This document shows, piece by piece, positions 40,587 to 52,696 of a stretch of 64,000 bases of DNA. Under the pieces are notes generated by a model. It did not search any database, was not told the origin of the DNA, and saw nothing but the letters and a program-made list of their open reading frames with translations. How positions within the stretch are numbered: the first letter of the stretch is position 1; each line of letters starts with the position of its first letter. The stretch comes from Apirhabdus apintestini (lineage in GTDB: Bacteria > Pseudomonadota > Gammaproteobacteria > Enterobacterales > Enterobacteriaceae), in the NCBI GenBank assembly GCA_033977085.1, contig CP138906.1, forward strand, positions 1,922,001 to 1,986,000. The letters run 5' to 3'. The position numbers were made by a program, and so were the translations under genes.

Positions 40587-42038
40587 ATGAGACGCCTGGC
40601 AAAATTTCAGCCGCTTTCGCTGCGCGTCCGTTTTTTACTGGCGACTGCGGCGGTGGTTTTAGTGTTGTCGCTCGCCTATGGACTGGTCGCCCTGGTCGGT
40701 TATAGCGTGAGCTTTGATAAAACCACTTTTCGGCTACTGCGCGGCGAAAGTAATCTCTTCTATACGCTGGCTAAGTGGGAAAATGGGCATATCAATGTGG
40801 AAATACCGGAAAATCTTGATCGCCAAAGCCCTACTCTGACGCTTATTTACGACGATCGCGGCCAACTACTCTGGCAGCAGCGCAGCGTTCCGGGCGTGAT
40901 AAAAGCTATCCGGCGCGAGTGGCTCAATAATAACGGGTTTCATGAGCTGGAAGCGCGCTACACCATCAGCAGCGAACTACTGGGTGGTAACCGCTCCCTC
41001 CAGCGACAGCTTAAAGAATTTCGCGAAGATGAGGGCGACGATGAAATGACGCACTCGGTGGCCGTGAATCGCTATCCGGCCACCGCATCCATGCCAGCGC
41101 TAACTATCGCCGTGGTTGATATCATTCCTATTGAGCTCGAAACGCTCTTACATGGTCTGGAACTGGTTTATGGTCGCCAATTTGTTGCTGGTGGTTCCTC
41201 TACTCTGGGTAGCGGCCTGGTGGAGCCTGCGCCCTATTGAGGCGCTGGCACGCGAAGTCCACGAACTGGAAACGCACGATCGCGACACGCTGAACCCCAC
41301 CACAACCCGTGAATTAGTAAGCCTAGTCAGCAATCTGAACCGTCTACTGCGCACCGAGCGTGAGCGCTATGATAAATACCGCACTACCCTGACAGATTTG
41401 ACGCACAGCTTAAAAACTCCGCTGGCGGTATTACAAAGCACACTGCGCTCTCTGCGCACCGGCAAACTGGACGTCGAACACGCTGAGCCACAGATGCTGG
41501 AACAGATAAGCCGTATCTCACAACAAATCGGCTACTACCTGCATCGCGCCAGTATTCGCACCGATAATGCAATGTTAAGCCGCGAGTTACATCCAGTCGC
41601 TCCGCTTCTCGATAGCCTGACTTCCGCACTTAACAAAGTCTATCAGCGCAAAGGCGTGGTTATCTCGCTGGATATTTCGCCAGAAATTGCGTTTATCGGC
41701 GAAAAAACGATCTAATGGAGGTTATCGGTAATGTGCTGGATAACGCCTGTAAATACTGCCTTGAGTTTGTCGAAGTTTCCGCTAACCAACAGGACGACAC
41801 CCTACATCTGATAGTAGAGGATGACGGCCCGGGAATACCCGAAAGCCAGAGAATGCGCGTATTCGATCGCGGCCAGCGTGCCGATACGCTGCGCCCCGGT
41901 CAGGGGATCGGATTATCCGTTGCCCGGGACATCGTAGCCCAATATAACGGGCGCATTCTAACCGCAGATAGCCCGCTGGGCGGCGCGCGGATGGAGATTA
42001 TTTTCGCCCGTCAGACGCTGAGCGACGATGAGAATTAG
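40587..42038 (+). pseudogene. phoQ: phoQ, sensor histidine kinase, two compensating frameshifts
   Basis: The PhoQ sensor of Mg2+, acid pH and cationic peptides. TM1 (FLLATAAVVLVLSLAYGLVAL), a periplasmic domain with the acidic patch REDEGDDEMTHSVAVN, TM2, HAMP, the phosphorylated histidine in LTDLTHSLKTPLAVL and the ATP-binding NVLDNACKYCLEF and GPGIP motifs are all present. A one-base gain near 41131 (GAGCTCGAAACG for GAGCTCAAACG) and an A loss near 41708 enclose about 190 out-of-frame codons. TM2 is three residues shorter than in E. coli. Confidence 0.94.
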
Positions 42039-42325
42039 CGCTCAAAGCGTTGCGCCAAACGCCTCACAAGCCGTCTGACTTCGTTTTCGGAGCGGTAAAT
42101 CAAAAAATAGTAGGCCTGACCCTACTCCTGTGCCGACGCGCCGCGGGAGTAGTTTTCAGTTAGCGATAAAATCATTTAATCCCATCTAACTTTACCGCGC
42201 CGTTTTATCAGGACGAACGCCCGTTCCGGCGCTAGAATAAAGGAATTCTCCGCCTGGTATACCGACGCCAATCCCGGTCGCAATATCGGCTTCTTTCTCG
42301 CTTTACCGCCATGATGGAAAATGAC

Positions 42326-43445
42326 ATGGAATATCACTTAGAACTGAATTGGCCCGAATTTATTCAACGCTACTGGCAAAAACGCCCGGTAGTATTAAAA
42401 CGCGGTTTCCCCAATTTTGTCGACCCGCTCTCTCCGGATGAGCTGGCGGGGCTGGCGATGGAAAGCGAGGTGGATAGCCGCCTGGTCAGCCACCTCGATG
42501 GCGCCTGGCAGGTAAGTCACGGGCCGTTTAAAAGTTACGATCATCTTGGCGAAAGCAACTGGTCCATTCTGGTACAGGCCGTCAATCACTGGCATGAACC
42601 TACCGCTGCGCTGATGCGTCCGTTCCGTATGCTGCCGGACTGGCGCGTGGACGATTTGATGATTTCGTTTTCGGTCCCCGGCGGCGGCGTAGGGCCTCAT
42701 ATCGATCAATATGACGTTTTTATCATTCAGGGGATCGGCCGCCGTCGCTGGCGGGTAGGGAAAAAGCGCCGATGAAACAACACTGCCCGCACCCCGATTT
42801 ACTGCAGGTCGCGCCCTTTAGCGCTATTATCGATGAAGAGCTGGAGTCCGGCGATATTCTGTATATTCCCCCGGTTTCCCGCACGAAGGCTATTCGCTGG
42901 AAAATTCGATGAACTATTCCGTGGGCTTTCGGGCGCCGAGCGGCCGTGAACTTATCAGCGGCTTTGCTGACTACGTTTTACAGCAGGAACTGGGCGGCCA
43001 GCGCTATAGCGATCCCGATATTCCAGCCCGGGAGCATCCGGCGGATATTCTGCCACAGGAGCTGGAAAAAGCGCGCGCAATGATGCTGGCGCTAATAGAC
43101 GATCCGCAGCAGTTTCGCGCATGGTTCGGCGAATTTATCAGCCAGACGCGCCACGAACTGGATATCGCACCGCCGGAACCGCCCTATCAGCCCGATGAAA
43201 TTTATGACGCGCTGCGCCAGGGCGACACGCTGAACCGCCTGGGCGGGCTGCGGGTGCTGCGTATTGATGAGACGATATATATTAATGGCGAAAAGTTAGA
43301 CAGCCCGCACCGTTTGGCGCTGTTTGCGCTGGCGGAGCACCTGCAGCTTGATGCGCAAAAGCTGGGCGATGCGCTGGAAGATCCCTCATTTCTCGCCATG
43401 TTAACCGGAACCATCAATAGCGGTTACTGGTATTTTGCTGGTTGA
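42326..43445 (+). pseudogene. roxA: roxA (ycfD), ribosomal oxygenase, two frameshifts
   Basis: A JmjC 2-oxoglutarate/iron oxygenase that hydroxylates an arginine of ribosomal protein L16. The iron-binding motif is GPHIDQYDVFIIQG and the cupin core follows. G losses occur near 42763 (WRVGEKAPMKQHCPHPDL expected) and 42873 (YIPPGFPHEGYSLENSMNYS expected). It ends TINSGYWYFAG-stop, about 373 residues. I choose ATG 42326 (EYHLELNWPEF) as in E. coli; in-frame ATGs lie up to 15 bases upstream. Confidence 0.93.
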
Positions 43446-43935
43446 TGACGCTGGCGCGCCCGGCCGTTAAATGCATGCCCGGGCGCCTTTCCCTACACCG
43501 CCTGCTAACCCTGGCACCCTCCTGCCTGAAAATCCACGCAGGCGGCCTCTACGGGCCGCGTTCTGGTTAGCACCCCTTGCTCAGCCTGGATTTAACAGGC
43601 TTATCTGACAGGCACGTATTTTTAAGTTAGCGGTATCCGAAGCCACCTGGTAAAAACCAGGCGCTGAGTTGCGCCTCCAGGGCGCATAAACGCGGACGCG
43701 CAACAATCTTAAACAGAAGAACAGCGGCAGCATTTACGGTCATCCGGCCACCGATGCATCTTAAAAGGCATTTTACATTAAAGAGGTTTTTCACCGCGCC
43801 AGGGTAAACGGCGCAGGCCAGCGAGTGGAGTAACGGTGCACCGGTTATACGGCCGGGCACGAGTTGATAAAAGGGGTAATATGCGACCGGCTACGCCAAC
43901 ACCTGCGCCGCACTCCCCGCCGTGCTGCCCTGGCG
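43446..43935. other. intergenic region between convergent roxA and pepT
   Basis: About 490 bases without a supported gene. An 8-bp hairpin GCGCCCGG / CCGGGCGC at 43456-43486 followed by CTTT may terminate roxA. The short frames here are shadows with no family resemblance. Confidence 0.45.
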
Positions 43936-45167
43936 CTAACGCCGGCCCTGGGCCGCCGTCAGTTCGGCAATACGCATAATGACGGCTACCGCTTTTTCCA
44001 TGCCGTCCAGCGTCACGAACTCGTGCTTGCCGTGATAGTTATAGCCACCGGTAAACAGATTTGGGCACGGCAACCCCCGGAAAGAGAGCTGCGCGCCGTC
44101 GGTGCCGCCGCGAATGGGCTTAAGTTGAGGCTCAATGCCGCAGTCACGCATCGCCTGCTGCGCAATCTCCAGCACATAAGGATGCTCAGTTACTTTATCG
44201 CGCATATTGTAATAGTTATCTTCAATCACCAGCTCAATATAGCAATCCCGATGTAATCCTTTACCGACGCGTTTCGCCACATCCATCATGTGTTTTTACG
44301 CGCTTCAAATAGCGTGCGGTCAAAATCACGAATAATGTAGTGCATTTCCGCTTTTTCGACGCTGCCCTTCATACTGGCAAGGTGATAAAACCCCATATGC
44401 CCGTCTGTGCGCTCCGGGGTTTCATCCACCGGGATCTCTGCATGGATACGGGTTGCCAGAGAAAGCGCGTTCACCATTACGCCCTTCGCCGTGCCAGGAT
44501 GCACATTATTCCCAACAATTTTGATGGTGACGGATGCTGCGTTAAAGTTTTCATACTCCAGCTCACCGACCCCGCCGCCGTCTACCGTGTAGGCCCAGCG
44601 GGCATCGAAACCGGCTACGTCGAAATGATGTACGCCTTTGCCCACTTCCTCATCCGGAGTAAACGCCACCCGAATATCACCGTGGGGAATATCATTTTCT
44701 TTTAATAGCGCCAGTGCGGTCATAATTTCGGCAATTCCGGCTTTATCATCGGCACCAAGCAGCGTTTTGCCGTCAGTGGTGATAAGCGTATGGCCCAAAA
44801 GCTGGTGCAGCACAGGAAACATCACTGGCGACAGCACTTCATCGCCAATACCCAGCGCAATATCGCCGCCGCGATAGTTTTCCACTATCTGCGGGTTAAC
44901 GTGCTTTCCGCTAAAATCCGGCGCGGTATCTACGTGGGCAATAAAGCCTATCGGCGGCACGGACATCGCTATATTCGCAGGCAGCGTCGCCGTCAAAATG
45001 CCGTGCTCGCTCAGCGTTATCTGCTCCAGACCCAATTCATTAAGCTGTGCTTTTAAGAGTTCTAACAGTTTCCACTGTCCCTCAGTACTCGGCACATGCC
45101 TGACATTCGGCCTGGACTGCGTATCCAGTGCGACATATTGTAAGAAGCGATCGAGTAATTTATCCAT
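43936..45167 (-). pseudogene. pepT: pepT, peptidase T, one frameshift
   Basis: An M20 zinc tripeptidase of about 410 residues. Metal ligands are in FIAHVDTAPDFSG, LLGADDKAGIAEI, FTPDEEVGKGVHHFD and the C-terminal TGGYNYHGKHEFV. One A is lost near 44290 (FEARKKHMMDVAKRVGKGL expected). The start ATG is at 45167. In enterobacteria pepT is induced anaerobically by FNR; I did not find a convincing FNR site here. Confidence 0.94.
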
Positions 45168-45495
45168 CCATCCGTCCTCAGTGTGAGCGCTCCATTATCA
45201 GTAACCTCTGCGTAACAAATATTGCGTCAAGTCACTTTTAAGTTTGCAACAGCGAAATTATTTCCTTCATTCATTACTGCGCGCTGTTTACAATTAAAGC
45301 GACCGTTAAAGTATCAGGCTCCATACAGCTTAGCCGCTCGCGCTGTGAATGCGCGGTGGGCATTGGCGATTAGTGCAGATTGCCGTAGAATGCCGCTCTT
45401 CAGGCCGTATGAAACAACAGGTTAACGTATGGCCTTTCGGACCCTGAGGGGGTAAGCCACACACCCTGCGCCGGGAAGTCACCCGACGCGTCGAT
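45168..45495. other. divergent intergenic region pepT / potA
   Basis: No gene is seen in 328 bases. It must contain promoters for both pepT and the potABCD operon, but no single consensus pair stands out. Confidence 0.4.
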
Positions 45496-46632
45496 ATGGG
45501 ACAAAGTAAAAAATTGACAATTAAGACAGGTTCACATTTACCGCTGGTGCATCTATCAGAAATCGGTAAAAGTTTTGATAACAAAACGGTGATTTCCGAC
45601 CTTTCCCTGACCATTAATCACGGCGAATTTTTAACGCTTCTCGGGCCTTCCGGCTGTGGGAAAACCACGGTTTTGCGGCTGATTGCAGGCCTTGAAAGCG
45701 CCGACAGCGGAACGATTACGCTGGATAATCAAGATATCACCCACGTTCCCGCCGAGCATCGCCATGTTAATACCGTCTTTCAAAGCTATGCCCTGTTTCC
45801 GCATATGACGGTTTTCGACAATGTGGCGTTCGGGCTACGCATGCAGAAAACGCCGGCGGCGGAAATTACGCCGCGCGTCGAAGAAGCATTAAAAATGGTG
45901 CAACTCGGCGAATATGCGGAGCGTAAACCTCACCAGCTTTCCGGCGGTCAGCAGCAGCGCGTTGCTATCGCTCGCGCCGTGGTGAATAAGCCGCGTCTGT
46001 TACTGCTGGACGAATCGCTCTCCGCCCTGGACTACAAATTGCGTAAACAGATGCAAAACGAGCTGAAGGCGCTGCAGCGTAAGCTCGGTATCACCTTTGT
46101 TTTCGTCACGCACGATCAGGAAGAAGCGCTAACGATGTCCGATCGCATCGTAGTTATGCGCAACGGGCGTATTGAACAGGACGGCACGCCGCGCGAAATT
46201 TACGAAGAGCCTAAAAATTTGTTCGTCGCCAGTTTCATCGGTGAAATCAATATTTTTGAGGCGACGGTTATCGAACGGCTGGATGCGCAGCGGGTACGCG
46301 CCCGCGTAGAGGGCCGGGAATGCAACATTAACGTTGGCTTTGCGGTTACGCCGGGGCAGCGTCTGAAGGTTCTTCTGCGCCCCGAGGACCTGCGCGTTGA
46401 AGAGATAAACCACAGCGCGGAAGCCGACGGGCTTATCGGCTATGTGCGCGAGCGTAATTATAAAGGCATGACGCTGGAATCCAGCGTCGAACTGGAAAAC
46501 GGAAAACTGGTGATGGTCAGCGAATTCTTTAACGAAGACGATCCTGACTTCGACCACTCGCTGGATCAAAAAATGTCCGTGACCTGGGTTGAGAGCTGGG
46601 AGGTCGTCCTCACTGATGAACAGCTCGCATAA
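45496..46632 (+). CDS. potA: potA, spermidine/putrescine ABC transporter ATPase
   Basis: Intact, 378 residues, the same length as E. coli PotA. Walker A GPSGCGKTTVLRLIAGLE, Q-loop FQSYALFPHMTVFDNV, signature LSGGQQQRVAIARAVVNK, Walker B LLLLDESLSALD and the TOBE regulatory domain are present. PotA forms a complex with PotB and PotC to import spermidine preferentially. Its last codons overlap the potB start by 17 bases. Confidence 0.97.
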   Translation: MGQSKKLTIKTGSHLPLVHLSEIGKSFDNKTVISDLSLTINHGEFLTLLGPSGCGKTTVLRLIAGLESADSGTITLDNQDITHVPAEHRHVNTVFQSYALFPHMTVFDNVAFGLRMQKTPAAEITPRVEEALKMVQLGEYAERKPHQLSGGQQQRVAIARAVVNKPRLLLLDESLSALDYKLRKQMQNELKALQRKLGITFVFVTHDQEEALTMSDRIVVMRNGRIEQDGTPREIYEEPKNLFVASFIGEINIFEATVIERLDAQRVRARVEGRECNINVGFAVTPGQRLKVLLRPEDLRVEEINHSAEADGLIGYVRERNYKGMTLESSVELENGKLVMVSEFFNEDDPDFDHSLDQKMSVTWVESWEVVLTDEQLA

Positions 46633-47470
46633 ATTCCAGAATGTGGTTATCGCCGCCGTGGTTGGCTGGCTGGTAGTGTTCGTTTTTTACCGAATCTGAT
46701 GATAATCGGCACCAGTTTCCTGACGCGGGATGATGCGAATTTTGTAAAACTGGTCTTCACGCTGGATAACTATTCGCGCCTGTTGGATCCGCTGTATGCG
46801 GAAGTGCTAATGCATTCGCTGAATCTGGCGCTAATGGCGACCTTCGCCTGCCTGCTGCTCGGCTATCCTTTCGCCTGGTTTCTGGCGCATCTGCCCCAGA
46901 AAGTGCGTCCATTGATGCTCTTTTTACTGATAGTTCCTTTCTGGACCAACTCGCTGATCCGTATTTATGGGCTAAAGATTTTTCTTAGCACCCGCGGCTA
47001 CATGAATACGTTTCTGATGTGGCTTGGGGTGATTGATACGCCGGTACGCATTATGTACACGCCGTCGGCGGTGATTATCGGCCTGGTCTATATTCTGCTG
47101 CCGTTTATGGTTTTGCCGCTCTACTCCAGCATTGAAAAGCTTGATAAACCGCTGCTGGAGGCCGCGCGCGACCTCGGTGCCAGCAAGCTACAAACTTTTT
47201 ACGCATTATTATTCCACTCACTATGCCGGGTATCATCGCCGGCTGCCTGCTGGTAATGCTGCCAGCGATGGGGCTATTTTTGTCTCCGACCTCATGGGTG
47301 GGGCCAAAAACCTGCTTATCGGCAACGTTATCAAAAGCCAGTTCCTGAATATCCGCGACTGGCCGTTCGGCGCTGCTACCAGTATTACCTTAACGCTGGT
47401 GATGGGCCTGATGCTGCTGGTGTACTGGCGCGCTTCGCGCTTACTGAATAAGAAGGTGGAGCTGGAATAA
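46616..47470 (+). pseudogene. potB: potB, spermidine/putrescine permease, three frameshifts
   Basis: A six-segment permease of about 285 residues. The EAA loop EAARDLGASKLQTF contacts PotA. Three T losses, near 46685 (FVFLPNLMIIGTSFL expected), 47195 (TFLRIIIPLTMPGIIAG expected) and 47280 (GLFFVSDLMGG expected), total three bases, so the frame is restored for the C-terminal third. The start ATG 46616 lies in potA and the stop TAA overlaps the potC ATG. Confidence 0.94.
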
Positions 47471-48279
47471 TGGGACGTTTGCTGCGCGGCGGCTTTATGT
47501 GCGCCATTTATGCATTTTTATATATCCCCATCGTTATTCTTATTGTGAACTCCTTTAACGCGTCGCGTTTCGGGATTAACTGGCAGGGATTCAGTACGCA
47601 GTGGTATCGGCTGCTGATGAACAATGACAGCCTGCTGCAGGCGGCACAGCACTCGCTGACCATGGCGGTCGTCTCTGCCACATTCTCTACGCTGATTGGG
47701 GCGCTAACCGCCGTAGCCCTGTACCGCTATCGCTTTCGCGGTAAGGCGTTTGTGAGCGGCATGCTCTTTGTGGTGATGATGTCGCCGGATATCGTAATGG
47801 CTATCTCACTGTTAGTGCTGTTTATGGTATGGGGCATTCAGCTGGGGTTCTGGTCGCTGCTGTTTTCGCATATTACGTTTTGCCTGCCTTTTGTGGTGGT
47901 GTCCGTGTATTCACGCCTGAAAGGCTTTGATGTGCGAATGCTTGAAGCCGCCAAAGACACGGGGGCCAGCGAACTCACTATCCTCGGCAAAATTATCTTG
48001 CCGCTGGCGATGCCTGCGGTTGCCGCCGGATGGCTGCTAAGTTTTACGCTTTCGATGGACGACGTTGTGGTGTCATCGTTTGTCACCGGGCCGGGCTATG
48101 AGATCCTGCCGCTCAAAATATACTCCATGGTGAAGGTAGGCGTATCGCCGGAAGTCAACGCGCTGGCGACCATTTTAATGGCGCTGTCACTGGCACTGGT
48201 GATTATCAGCCAGCTAATTGCCCGAGATAAAACCAAAAGTCAGGCGCGCAGGGCCGCGTCTCAGGCTAACGCACGGTAA
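47470..48279 (+). CDS. potC: potC, spermidine/putrescine permease
   Basis: An intact 269-residue permease. Membrane segments include AIYAFLYIPIVILIVNSF and the EAA loop LEAAKDTGASELTILGKIILPLAMPA. Its ATG overlaps the potB stop (TAATG). It forms the membrane channel with PotB. Confidence 0.96.
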   Translation: MGRLLRGGFMCAIYAFLYIPIVILIVNSFNASRFGINWQGFSTQWYRLLMNNDSLLQAAQHSLTMAVVSATFSTLIGALTAVALYRYRFRGKAFVSGMLFVVMMSPDIVMAISLLVLFMVWGIQLGFWSLLFSHITFCLPFVVVSVYSRLKGFDVRMLEAAKDTGASELTILGKIILPLAMPAVAAGWLLSFTLSMDDVVVSSFVTGPGYEILPLKIYSMVKVGVSPEVNALATILMALSLALVIISQLIARDKTKSQARRAASQANAR

Positions 48280-48357
48280 ACTCAATCGCGCCCTCTTCGC
48301 AGGGCAAGGCATCATCACACAATCTGGCCCATGGCCAGACGGCAACGAGGAAGTCGC

Positions 48358-49407
48358 ATGAAAACATGGTCACGTCGCTTACTGGCGGCCAGCGCTTTGG
48401 TTTTTGGGATGGCCGCGGCGCATGCCGACGACGGCAAAACGCTGTATTTCTATAACTGGACCGAATACGTACCGCCGGGGCTTCTTGAGCAGTTCACCAA
48501 AGAGACGGGAATCAAAGTCATTTATTCGACCTATGAGTCGAATGAAACTATGTACGCCAAGCTGAAAACCTATAAAGAAGGCGCCTACGATTTAGTAGTG
48601 CCCTCTACGTATTACGTGGCCAAAATGCGTAATGAAGGCATGCTACAGAAAATTGATAAAAGCAAACTCAGCAATTTCCATAATCTGGATCCCGCGATGC
48701 TGAATAAACCCTTCGATCCGAGTAATGACTATTCTATTCCCTATATCTGGGGCGCTACCGCTATTGGCGTGAATGAAGATGCCCTCGACCCGGCAAGCGT
48801 TACCCGCTGGGCCGACCTTTGGAAACCGGAATATAAAAATAGTCTGCTCCTTACCGACGACGCGCGGGAAGTCTTCCAGATGGCGCTATTAAAACTGGGT
48901 TATTCCGGTAATACCACCGATCCGAAACAAATCGAAGCGGCCTATCACGAACTGCAAAAACTGATGCCCAACGTGGCGGCGTTCAACTCCGATAACCCTG
49001 CGAACCCTTATATGGAAGGCGAAGTCAATCTTGGGATGGTGTGGAACGGCTCGGCCTGGGTGGCACGCACTCAGGCCGGTACACCGCTTGAAATTGTATG
49101 GCCGCAGGAAGGCGGTATTTTCTGGATGGACAGCCTGGCTATTCCCGCTAATGCTAAAAACGTCGATGGCGCGTTAAAGCTCATTAATTTCCTGTTACGC
49201 CCGGAAGTGGCGAAACAGGTGGCGGAAACCATCGGTTATCCGACGCCGAATCTCGCAGCGCGTAAGCTGCTGGCGCCTGAAGTCGCTAATGATAAATCGC
49301 TCTACCCGGACGCTACAATTATTGAAAAAGGTGAATGGCAGAATGATGTCGGCGCGGCCAGCGCGCTGTATGAATCTTACTACCAGAAGTTGAAAGCCGG
49401 GCGGTAA
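48358..49407 (+). CDS. potD: potD, periplasmic spermidine/putrescine-binding protein
   Basis: Intact, 349 residues. A signal peptide (ASALVFGMAAAHA) is followed by LYFYNWTEYVPPGLLEQF, FNSDNPANPYMEGEVNLGM and the ligand region GGIFWMDSLAIPANAKN. It delivers polyamines to PotBC. GAGG lies upstream of the ATG at 48358, and 78 bases separate it from potC. Confidence 0.97.
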   Translation: MKTWSRRLLAASALVFGMAAAHADDGKTLYFYNWTEYVPPGLLEQFTKETGIKVIYSTYESNETMYAKLKTYKEGAYDLVVPSTYYVAKMRNEGMLQKIDKSKLSNFHNLDPAMLNKPFDPSNDYSIPYIWGATAIGVNEDALDPASVTRWADLWKPEYKNSLLLTDDAREVFQMALLKLGYSGNTTDPKQIEAAYHELQKLMPNVAAFNSDNPANPYMEGEVNLGMVWNGSAWVARTQAGTPLEIVWPQEGGIFWMDSLAIPANAKNVDGALKLINFLLRPEVAKQVAETIGYPTPNLAARKLLAPEVANDKSLYPDATIIEKGEWQNDVGAASALYESYYQKLKAGR

Positions 49408-49425
49408 ACCGTCCGTATTTGTCTT

Positions 49426-49454
49426 AATGCCACCGGTAACGCGCCGGTGGCATT
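49426..49454 (+). terminator. hairpin after potD
   Basis: Perfect 11-bp arms AATGCCACCGG and CCGGTGGCATT around TAACGCG, 19 bases after the potD stop. There is no T-run after it, so it may stabilise the mRNA 3' end rather than terminate. Confidence 0.6.
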
Positions 49455-49491
49455 GACCCTCACCGCCGCAGTTTTCAAAAGAGATTTAGCG

Positions 49492-49731
49492 CTACATCAT
49501 CCGCTTAGCGTCCAGCTCCATTTCCAGCCGCTCGCTGATGTCTCTGAGCGCTCGCTGCGCGTCTTCCAGCGCCTGGTTATAAATGGCCGGCATCACTTTT
49601 TCTGCCAGCGAATCAAGGAAGGACTCCGCCTCAAACTGCCCCATCGGCAAATCGTGCGTATCCTGCATATAGTCGATAATAAAGGCGACTATCGCGTTAT
49701 AGTCGGCCCGGTCAGGTTTAAACGCGCTCAC
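49492..49731 (-). CDS. DUF2164 family small protein
   Basis: A 79-residue soluble protein. The core VMPAIYNQALEDAQRAL near the C-terminus with the preceding ESFLDSLAEK matches the DUF2164 pattern (helical, YNQ-x-x-EDA). Function unknown. The start appears to be GTG at 49731 with AAGGA upstream. It is convergent with potD and does not occur between potD and cobB in E. coli. Confidence 0.7.
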   Translation of the reverse strand: MSAFKPDRADYNAIVAFIIDYMQDTHDLPMGQFEAESFLDSLAEKVMPAIYNQALEDAQRALRDISERLEMELDAKRMM

Positions 49732-49886
49732 AGCGTTATCCTTATAATGAATATTGTTACATCCGGCATATTTGCTAAGGCCGGTTTGGCGCTAAACCGC
49801 GCGCTAAAAACACGATATGCATTGAATAGGTGAGGATATCGGACACTGCCCGACATCCCATCGCGAATAAAAGAGATAACATGGTG

Positions 49887-49945
49887 CTAAGTATTTGTGG
49901 CCTCGGCCAGCAGAGTGTCAATAAACGCCGGTACTACCTCGCTCG
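49887..49945 (-). pseudogene. cobB: cobB 3' fragment beyond the insertion
   Basis: Read on the minus strand, this piece gives SEVVPAFIDTLLAEATNT-stop, the missing CobB C-terminus, continuing exactly from the part at 51903-52687 once the IS element and one target duplication are removed. Confidence 0.88.
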
Positions 49946-50031
49946 TGTTACCAACGGTGCAAAACTGATCCACCCCAGCGGTTGAAAACTGATCCAGGGG
50001 TTAATCTGCTCCTCTGAATACAGGGGAGCTT

Positions 50032-51049
<1,018 letters not shown>

Positions 51050-51053
<4 letters not shown>

Positions 51054-51833
51054 TGGTCGAACTACAACATCAACGGCTGATGGTGCTTGCTGAACGAGCC
51101 CAGACTGGACAGCCTTATCGGCGCGGCGCCGGCACTGTCGCAACAGGCAGTGGATCAGGAATGGAGCTATATGGACTTCCTGGAGCACCTGCTACATGAG
51201 GAGAAACTGGCCCGGCATCAGCGTAAACAGGCGATGTACACGCGGATGGCAGCCTTCCCGGCGGTGAAGACGTTCGAGGAATACGACTTCACCTTCGCCA
51301 CCGGCGCACCTCAGAAGCAAATCCAGTCGCTGCGTTCCCTGAGCTTCATCGAACGTAACGAAAACATCGTGTTGCTGGGCCCCTCGGGCGTGGGGAAAAC
51401 ACATCTGGCGATAGCCATGGGCTACGAGGCAGTACGGGCGGGCATCAAGGTTCGCTTCACAACAGCAGCGGACCTGCTGTTACAGCTGTCGACTTCCCAG
51501 CGTCAGGGGCGTTACAAAACGACACTCAATCGCGGTGTCATGGCCCCCAAACTGCTCATCATCGACGAAATAGGCTATCTGCCGTTCAGCCAGGAAGAGG
51601 CAAAGCTGTTCTTCCAGGTCATTGCCAAACGTTACGAAAAGAGCGCGATGATCCTGACCTCTAACCTGCCGTTCGGGCAGTGGGACCAGACGTTCGCGGG
51701 TGATGCAGCCCTGACATCGGCAATGCTGGACCGGATCTTACATCACTCACACGTAGTCCAGATAAAAGGAGAGAGCTATCGACTGAAGCAGAAACGAAAG
51801 GCCGGGGTTATAGCGGAAGCTAATCCTGAGTAA
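51050..51833 (+). pseudogene. istB: istB, IS21-family helper ATPase (copy 2)
   Basis: ATGATG overlaps the istA stop. The first 15 codons are out of frame with the rest, because of indels near 51096-51104. From TTG at 51087 an uninterrupted 248-codon frame carries Walker A GPSGVGKTH and Walker B LLIIDEIGYLPF, so a nearly full protein could still be made. Confidence 0.87.
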
Positions 51834-51902
51834 GCAAGGTGGATCAATATTAGACCGTTGGTGGTGACGGTAAGTGGATCACTTTTTACCCGTTGTTGAC
51901 GA

Positions 51903-52687
51903 GCTCGCAGGACCATAATGTTTTTCGCTGAACTCGCTGCCCACCTGGCTTGGGGCCAGATTAAGCTCCACGGTGTGCGCCCCTGCAGTTTCGCTTCGTG
52001 TACAAAACCCGCCGCCGGGTAAACGTGCCCGGAGGTGCCTATCGCGATAAAAATATCGGCGGCGCCGATCGCCTGATAGATTTCATCCATTCCAATCGGC
52101 ATTTCACCAAACCACACCACGTGCGGTCTCAGCCGGGCGGGAAACTGACAGCAGTGGCAGCGTTCATCAACTGCAACATCGTCAGCGCGTTCTAGTACCT
52201 GACCGCTGCGCGAACAGCGCACTTTCAACAGTTCACCGTGCATATGAATAACGTTGCGGCTACCGGCGCGTTCATGGAGATTATCAATATTTTGCGTTAC
52301 CAGCAGAAAGCGATCGCCCAGCGCGGCTTCAAGTTTAACCAGCGCCTGATGAGCGGCATTCGGGATAATTTCCGGCTGCTGAAGCTGGCGGCGACGGGCA
52401 TTATAAAACTGCTGCACCAGCCCCGGATCGCGCTCGAACCCTTCTGGCGTGGCAACATCCTCTACCCGATGTTCCTCCCACAGCCCGTCTGCGGCGCGAA
52501 ATGTCTGGATCCCCGACTCGGCAGAGATACCCGCACCGGTAAGCACCACCACTCTGGGTAACGGCATGTCTTCACCTCCTGCCTGACCGTCACGGAAAAA
52601 GATACGCTGTCGCAGCCGCTCCCGTAACTGGCGTTTATTTTTTCTGAAACGGCTTAAGCGATGCAGGCGACGTGATTGTATGACCAT
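51903..52687 (-). pseudogene. cobB: cobB 5' part, NAD-dependent deacylase, IS-disrupted and frameshifted
   Basis: A sirtuin removing acetyl and succinyl groups from lysine. The NAD site VVLTGAGISAESGIQTFR, NIDNLHERAG, the catalytic histidine in VIHMHGELLKVRCS and the zinc CHCC motif are intact. The basic N-terminal extension (SRFRKNKRQLRERLRQR) corresponds to the long E. coli isoform; an internal Met before PLPRVVVLTG would give the short one. One G is missing near 51982 (KLQGAHTVELNLAPSQ expected). The IS cuts after YGPAS. It follows nagK by 9 bases. Confidence 0.93.
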
Positions 52688-52696
52688 CTTCGATTG

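Noticed and set aside
44340..45056. Plus-strand frames opposite pepT
   Set aside because: They are antisense shadows of a well-conserved peptidase and lack ribosome sites.
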